NCBI RefSeq assembly: GCF_000755245.1
Contig: NZ_BBMP01000005.1
Coordinates: 1 to 64,000 of the forward strand
Origin: Halococcus sediminicola
Lineage (GTDB): Archaea; Halobacteriota; Halobacteria; Halobacteriales; Halococcaceae
Direction of reading: 5' to 3'
Length of the DNA: 64,000 nt
How positions within the stretch are numbered: the stretch's first letter is position 1; each line of letters opens with the position of its first letter. This document shows positions 60,046-64,000 of the stretch, piece after piece. The position numbers were made by a program, and so were the translations under genes. Below the pieces are notes generated by a model. That model worked only from the letters and a program-made list of their open reading frames with translations. It ran no database searches and was not told the origin of the DNA.

Positions 60046-60870
60046 CTATAGATATGAATCGTCGTAGGCTTCGTCCGAGCGTTCTGCGTGGACGTTACTG
60101 CAGTTGCTGCATTCGATCCGACCCATGTTATCCATCGCTGTATCCAATGACCCGCAGTTAGTGCAGTAGTACCCGAACTGATCGGTGTGCTCTTCGTCAG
60201 TATACGCGACGAAAAATGATCCTTCAGTGCCTGAGTCCTCTTCAGTGAGGTCGATATACATTTGCTGGCCGTCATCGGCTGTTGCAGTCGTGACGCCATT
60301 CCTCGTTTCCGTGTTCGGAAGGTCGGCATCAGAGTGGCCCTCCGAATCGGACTCGCTCGTTGTTTCAGTTTCCGTTGGGTGTTCAGCGTAGACGTGCTCT
60401 ACGAGCGTTTCGCCCTCGACCTCTACTTGTCGGTCGTCAGTGTGCCCGAACCCGAACTGCTCGAAAAACTGGGTACCCTCCCTGTTGGCTTCGAACGTGG
60501 TTGCTGTGATGCGTTCGGCACCTTGTTTGCGGAGTCTCTCAACTGCGGTCTCGAACAAGCGGGTGCCGATTCCCTTCCCACGGTGTTCTGGGTCGACAAA
60601 CAACCAACGAACTTCGCCCGTGCCTCCGTCCCCGTCGTGGGCCGCTTCAACGATGCCCCCGACCGTAGTTTCAGTCCCGTTGACGGTACTCTCCGCGACG
60701 AGCGTGACCGAATCATCCCCAAATGCGTCTTCGAGCCGCCCCTCGCCGAAATTGTCTTCGAGAAGCGCGTCGATCTCTCGTGGACTCAGCGCATATGAGG
60801 CGGTCAGCGTACTCTCGATCAGCGCGCGTATCCGTTCGGTATCATTGGTCTCAGCCTCGCGTAGTTCCAT
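60046..60870 (-). CDS. GNAT acetyltransferase fused to a DUF5816-like zinc ribbon
   Basis: A 274-residue protein from ATG 60870 (MELREAETNDTERIRALIES). The N-terminal GNAT domain has RWLFVDPEHRGKGIGTRLFE (acetyl-CoA loop). An acidic linker then leads to a C-terminal DUF5816-like domain (MYIDLTEEDSGTEGSFFVAY) with two CxxC pairs: YYCTNCGSLDTAMDNMGRIE and CSNCSNVHAERSDE. The zinc module normally exists alone in haloarchaea, so here it may recruit the enzyme to a protein target. Intact, alone. Confidence 0.85.
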   Translation of the reverse strand: MELREAETNDTERIRALIESTLTASYALSPREIDALLEDNFGEGRLEDAFGDDSVTLVAESTVNGTETTVGGIVEAAHDGDGGTGEVRWLFVDPEHRGKGIGTRLFETAVERLRKQGAERITATTFEANREGTQFFEQFGFGHTDDRQVEVEGETLVEHVYAEHPTETETTSESDSEGHSDADLPNTETRNGVTTATADDGQQMYIDLTEEDSGTEGSFFVAYTDEEHTDQFGYYCTNCGSLDTAMDNMGRIECSNCSNVHAERSDEAYDDSYL

Positions 60871-61048
60871 GTCCGTCTTTTTCGGCCTCGACAACAATAA
60901 AACAACGGAGGGCTGTCACAGCCCGTGATTTTCTCTACCTCACCATCACAAAAATCTATCTACCAACATATACTTAGCTACCCTCGCTCGCGTTTTCACC
61001 CGCTTCCTCTTCGAACAACGCGAACAGCAGCAATCTTCAGCAAGCGAG

Positions 61049-61219
61049 CTAATCCCACGAACTTCTGTATTCCATCGGAGCGAAATCGTCCGATCTGCAA
61101 CTAGGGCAATCTGGAATCCCCATCATGAAATCGCCAGCGTCGGACGTGGCGATCACAAAGATGCCGCCACAATCGTTACACACGCCCGCGCTCTTGTCCA
61201 TATCCTGCGTTTCGGTCAT
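61049..61219 (-). CDS. Small zinc-ribbon protein
   Basis: A 56-residue protein from ATG 61219 (MTETQDMDKSAGVCNDCGG). CNDCGG and CPSCRSDDF form a classic double-CxxC ribbon 26 residues apart, with IFVIATSDAGDFMMGIPD between. Function unknown; small ribbons of this kind are abundant in haloarchaea. Confidence 0.65.
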   Translation of the reverse strand: MTETQDMDKSAGVCNDCGGIFVIATSDAGDFMMGIPDCPSCRSDDFAPMEYRSSWD

Positions 61220-61252
61220 AACTGTACTAACCCTCGTCATCTGGATAATCAC

Positions 61253-61717
61253 CTAACTTGGGAATCCAAACCGACATTCCACGGAATGGCTGCTCCAGTA
61301 GGTGACTCAGAGCTATTCTCAGTTTTACGTCTTTGCTGAAACAATTCGGATGCTAGCTATGGCGTTCAAGGGGACGACACAAAGCGATGCATGGTCAGCT
61401 TCTTGTCGGATAGAATACAAATGTCCCCTATGTTGATCATGACAGAGCGATTCCCGATTGACCGGTTCTACATCTGGATGGGCTTGATGGCCGTGTATTT
61501 CGGGTGTCGAAATCAAAGTCGATACCAGCGGAGTCATCTACGATTCTCGCTCATCACGACTCTCGGACGCGTCTGTCTGTGAGATCGAATGGAATGGAGA
61601 GATTGTTTCGGGCGGCAACTCTTCGATGAACTGTTCGAAGGGCTCTGGTGAACCACTATATAGCGGCAGGATGGACCGTGAGACGAAGGTGTCTGAAGCG
61701 GGAAACCGTGAGATGCT
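61253..61717. other. Intergenic region leading into an IS remnant
   Basis: About 465 bp. No acceptable gene. The last part (from about 61650) is probably the left end of the IS5/ISH1-type remnant that follows. Confidence 0.45.
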
Positions 61718-62130
61718 ATGTCCGAAGTTTCCCGCTTCACGACTCGCGCAGTTACGTTGGCCAAAAACGCTGTCGATGACAGAGACGAATCCGTCGCCCC
61801 TACTGGAGGCGGCGGATTCGCCGATCACGCTCTCGTTTCGCTCCACTGTCTCCGAGTTTACCTCGAGAAATCCTACCGGGTCGCGCTGGATCTTCTGAGC
61901 GAGATGCCACAAATAACGGGGAAATCGGCCTGAAGCGGCCGATCTCCCTCATCATTCGACGTTAGTCAAAGCGTTCGATAGGTTCACCGTGGCGATTTGG
62001 CGAGTGCTGCTGCGCCTCGAGTGATCTGCGCAAGGTTTGGATGTTAGAGGAGGACGGTTGTTTCTGCGGTAGGGTTTGGCAGAACTTTTCGATGCTCGGT
62101 TTCGCTTAGTCTGGAAGTATTCGCTGATCG
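61718..62130 (+). pseudogene. IS5 family (ISH1-type) transposase, N-terminal part with frameshifts
   Basis: ATG 61718 gives SEVSRFTTRAVTLAKNAVDD, GGFADHALVSLHCLRVYLEK and SYRVALDLLSEMPQITG, the start of ISH1-like transposases. After a run of G the frame changes. A later frame resumes AADLPHHSTLVKAFDRFTVA and IWRVLLRLE before a stop near 62020. The catalytic C-terminal half is absent. Confidence 0.8.
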
Positions 62131-62202
62131 CCGCCTACTCATCGATCCTGAACGTCAAAAGGTTACGCTAGCCCCTAGCTCCGCGGCGGGTCAGGAGCCT
62201 TC

Positions 62203-62322
62203 TCACCAACGCGGGGTCCACTGATACACCGCCTGATGCGACCTCTTGATGCCGATGCTTTCAAGCGCGGCGGCCGTTTCTCGGTACGAGATTCCCGCTG
62301 AATGGATCCGCAGAACGTTCAT
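62203..62322 (-). pseudogene. N-terminal fragment of an IS6-like transposase
   Basis: A 39-codon frame reads MNVLRIHSAGISYRETAAAL, then ESIGIKRSHQAVYQWTPRW. The AG(I/L)S.RE...LE..GI.RSH..V..W pattern is the HTH at the start of haloarchaeal IS6-type (ISH14/15-like) transposases. The DDE domain is missing. Confidence 0.6.
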
Positions 62323-62344
62323 ACAGAAAGAAGCCAAGGAGAGT

Positions 62345-62452
62345 ATGGCAACAGCCACCTGTGGTGAGTGTGGCAATGAAACAGAATACGACGAGACAGA
62401 CTCTTCAGACCAGATTCCGTGTACACACTGTAATAATATGATCGAAGTATAA
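62345..62452 (+). CDS. Very small zinc-finger protein
   Basis: A 35-residue protein MATATCGECGNETEYDETDS, then SDQIPCTHCNNMIEV: two CxxC pairs. AAGGAGAGT directly before the ATG is a good ribosome binding site. The frame is open further upstream but crosses the IS fragment, so ATG 62345 is the start. Confidence 0.65.
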   Translation: MATATCGECGNETEYDETDSSDQIPCTHCNNMIEV

Positions 62453-62484
62453 CTCTACAGGGCGCTCTCACCGCTACTAGAGCG

Positions 62485-62685
62485 CTATTGTTCGACTTCG
62501 AAAGAGACCTCGACCTCAGCCTGGTATTCGTGGCCATCTTCAGTGGCCACCTCGACACTCAGTCCTTCAACCTCGATCCAGTGAACGTTGTCGAGAGTAT
62601 CGGTTGCCCGTTGAGCAGCGCTATCAACCGCATCTTCGAAGCTTTCCGGGCTGGTTCCGATCAAATTGACTTTCTTGTACGTCAT
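62485..62685 (-). CDS. Dodecin (flavin-storage protein)
   Basis: A 66-residue dodecin from ATG 62685 (MTYKKVNLIGTSPESFEDAV). Flavin-stacking Trp36 (VHWIEVEGLSVEV) and Gln55 (EYQAEVEVSFEVE) are at the positions known from the Halobacterium protein. It forms a hollow dodecamer that binds riboflavin or lumichrome and limits photodamage. Upstream in-frame ATGs (62733) would add a tail not seen in the family. Confidence 0.95.
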   Translation of the reverse strand: MTYKKVNLIGTSPESFEDAVDSAAQRATDTLDNVHWIEVEGLSVEVATEDGHEYQAEVEVSFEVEQ

Positions 62686-62758
62686 GCCGGCTTCAATAGG
62701 GGACATTGAATCAAAAAAGTGTCCATCTTTCAACTGGATAGCACGAGAACAATAGCGA

Positions 62759-64000
62759 CTAAGATCGTGAGAAATACTGAAGATCGCTATCTTCGTCTAT
62801 CGCTCCATCGCCATCACCGTCGATGCCATCACCATCACTATCATCGTCGTCATCTTCGTCCTCATCGTCTTCATCTATGTGACCATCACCATCATCGTCT
62901 ATGTCGTTGCCATCATCGTCGTCACCTGGCCCCTGGTAGGCGTCGTCGGTATCATCAGTTTCTTCGACGTCATAGATCGAGTCGCCCTTTAGTGGGATGT
63001 CGAAGTAGTTCTCCGCGTTGACTGCGCTCAACGTCGGATCGGAGGCAATCAAGGCAAGGGATTCAAGGAACCCTATCCTCGAAGCTTCGACTTTCAATCC
63101 ATAGGCACGTGATCCGTATGATGATGAGTTTCCAGACACTTCATACAGGATTCCTGCAGCATTGGTTTGCGGACAAAGCGTGTCCAAATACGATCCCCAC
63201 AGTGTCGAGTATCCGTATCGAGTCACGCTATCGAAAACCTCCCATGGCCCGGTAGTATTCGCGAGTCGCTCAGCGACAAGCAGGTTCAAGCGAAGTGAAC
63301 GACGGCTTGTGGATTCATCCAAGAAGGGATTGACATAGTCAGCAATCGGCTTCGATGCTTCGTACCCTGGTGCCTGCTTTTTGAATGCAGGTCCAAACGG
63401 TGCCATGACGCTCATAATAGACGGTTCAGGTGGCTCCGTATCTGGAACTGCAGGTATTCCCTGATGATGATGCGTGATAGCAAAATCTGGATCTGCTCGT
63501 AAGAACGATTTAGTTACAGCCGCCACCTCGGGAGATAGCCGAAGACCACTCGCCGAAAGCGTGTGGCCTTCGTAGGGAAGATTTAGCTGCCAGAGGTCTT
63601 CGTCTTCTTCCCACCACTCTGCTTTACTATCCGAATTAGGCTCGAAGTCAGGGCGGATATTGAAATCACGGTTCAAATCGTAGCCGTTTGAGGCATCCGA
63701 CGGAGTATAATGATAATAGGGTTCGTGCAGTGAATCACTGGAAGACCATGGCTGAGTGTTTGTTCGGCGAGTTATCCGCTCTTTTTCTCCATCCCCATCT
63801 ACATCCTGTCCGAACATCGCTCCATCTGGATTGACTCGTGGAACAATCGTCAGAGAGATGTTCTCTAGTATGCGTTCGATTTCGTCGGATGCTGAAACAC
63901 TCAGATGTTGAAGCATTTGGAGAACGGCTTCAGTTCCCGCCGGTTCATCGCCATGAATCTGTGTGATGAGGTGAACGTTCGTTTTTCCCTCTCCAATGTT
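62759..64000 (-). CDS. M14 family zinc carboxypeptidase-like protein (5' end outside window)
   Basis: Partial: the frame is open to the window's right edge. The visible part (414 residues) begins with TNVHLITQIHGDEPAGTEAV, the M14 zinc motif HxxE. It continues with VPRVNPDGAMFGQDVDGDG, GYDLNRDFNIRPDFEPN and FAITHHHQG (third zinc ligand region). A late YEVSGNSSSYGSRAYGLKVE may hold the catalytic Glu (Y-E-V). The end is an Asp/Gly/Glu-rich tail with repeated DGDGDG, suggesting calcium binding. It is probably secreted, given this composition, but the signal lies outside. Known M14 enzymes remove C-terminal residues; the substrate is unknown. Confidence 0.82.
   Translation of the reverse strand, partial: NIGEGKTNVHLITQIHGDEPAGTEAVLQMLQHLSVSASDEIERILENISLTIVPRVNPDGAMFGQDVDGDGEKERITRRTNTQPWSSSDSLHEPYYHYTPSDASNGYDLNRDFNIRPDFEPNSDSKAEWWEEDEDLWQLNLPYEGHTLSASGLRLSPEVAAVTKSFLRADPDFAITHHHQGIPAVPDTEPPEPSIMSVMAPFGPAFKKQAPGYEASKPIADYVNPFLDESTSRRSLRLNLLVAERLANTTGPWEVFDSVTRYGYSTLWGSYLDTLCPQTNAAGILYEVSGNSSSYGSRAYGLKVEASRIGFLESLALIASDPTLSAVNAENYFDIPLKGDSIYDVEETDDTDDAYQGPGDDDDGNDIDDDGDGHIDEDDEDEDDDDDSDGDGIDGDGDGAIDEDSDLQYFSRS

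Overview
The window reads as accessory DNA from a halophilic archaeon (class Halobacteria), most likely a megaplasmid, a second replicon or a large integrated element. The intact proteins are strongly acidic. Several families are typical of haloarchaea: Bat-type HTH regulator, MC1 chromosomal protein, TRAM protein, DUF1931 histone-fold protein, dodecin, DUF7282 surface domains, a plasmid-type Orc1/Cdc6, and IS remnants of the ISH3, IS1595 and IS5/ISH1 types. I cannot name the genus from sequence alone. I saw no rRNA, tRNA or CRISPR array.

Layout. 0-4 kb: a truncated regulator, two PIN-domain toxin/antitoxin pairs and a ParB-like protein. 4.4-6.6 kb: an enolase-superfamily enzyme followed by an intact IS481-like element with terminal inverted repeats. 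6.6-17 kb: small regulators (Bat-type, two PadR/winged-helix), MC1, TRAM, a berberine-bridge-type FAD oxidoreductase, an SMR exporter and an M48 membrane protease, separated by repeats and gene fragments. 17.4-32.0 kb: a coherent type IV secretion/conjugation-like module. Two surface-protein genes and an HTH gene run leftward. Divergently, a small membrane protein, a VirB6-like protein, a VirB4-like ATPase with C-terminal helix-hairpin-helix (HhH) domains and a VirD4-like ATPase run rightward. 32-38 kb: a frameshifted methyltransferase, a regulator, a remarkable T-depleted non-coding stretch of about 1.1 kb with GACTGTC repeats beside it, and a cluster of small zinc-binding or truncated genes. 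38-41 kb: an Orc1/Cdc6 gene with candidate origin boxes and a VapBC pair. 41.3-45.5 kb: an MrfB-like exonuclease and MrfA-like helicase, a probable DNA-repair pair. 46-51.5 kb: methyltransferase, NucS mismatch endonuclease, PadR regulator, DUF2270 protein, DUF1931 histone-fold protein, acetyltransferase and a MazF-like toxin with winged-helix antitoxin. 51.5-57.3 kb: a graveyard of pseudogenes, hairpin-rich IS relics and transposase fragments around a TMEM175-type channel and a pentapeptide-repeat channel. 57.4-64 kb: ordinary chromosomal-looking genes (thiamine-binding protein, DUF389, acetyltransferase with zinc ribbon, dodecin, M14 carboxypeptidase) with two more IS remnants.

The most interesting non-coding signal is a dispersed element of about 95 bp, at least a dozen full or partial copies. 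It has a 29-bp palindrome at one end (arms GTGCAAGATAC / GTATCTTGCAC) and a CCTCTATAG-like sequence at the other, and it lies between genes. Some copies have a TATA-like box outside the palindrome, and the distal end of one copy matches the end of a local IS1595-type transposase remnant. This suggests a MITE-like or small-RNA element. Together with the T-depleted region, the hairpin-rich relics and the VirB4-HhH secretion module, it is the best candidate for something undescribed here.
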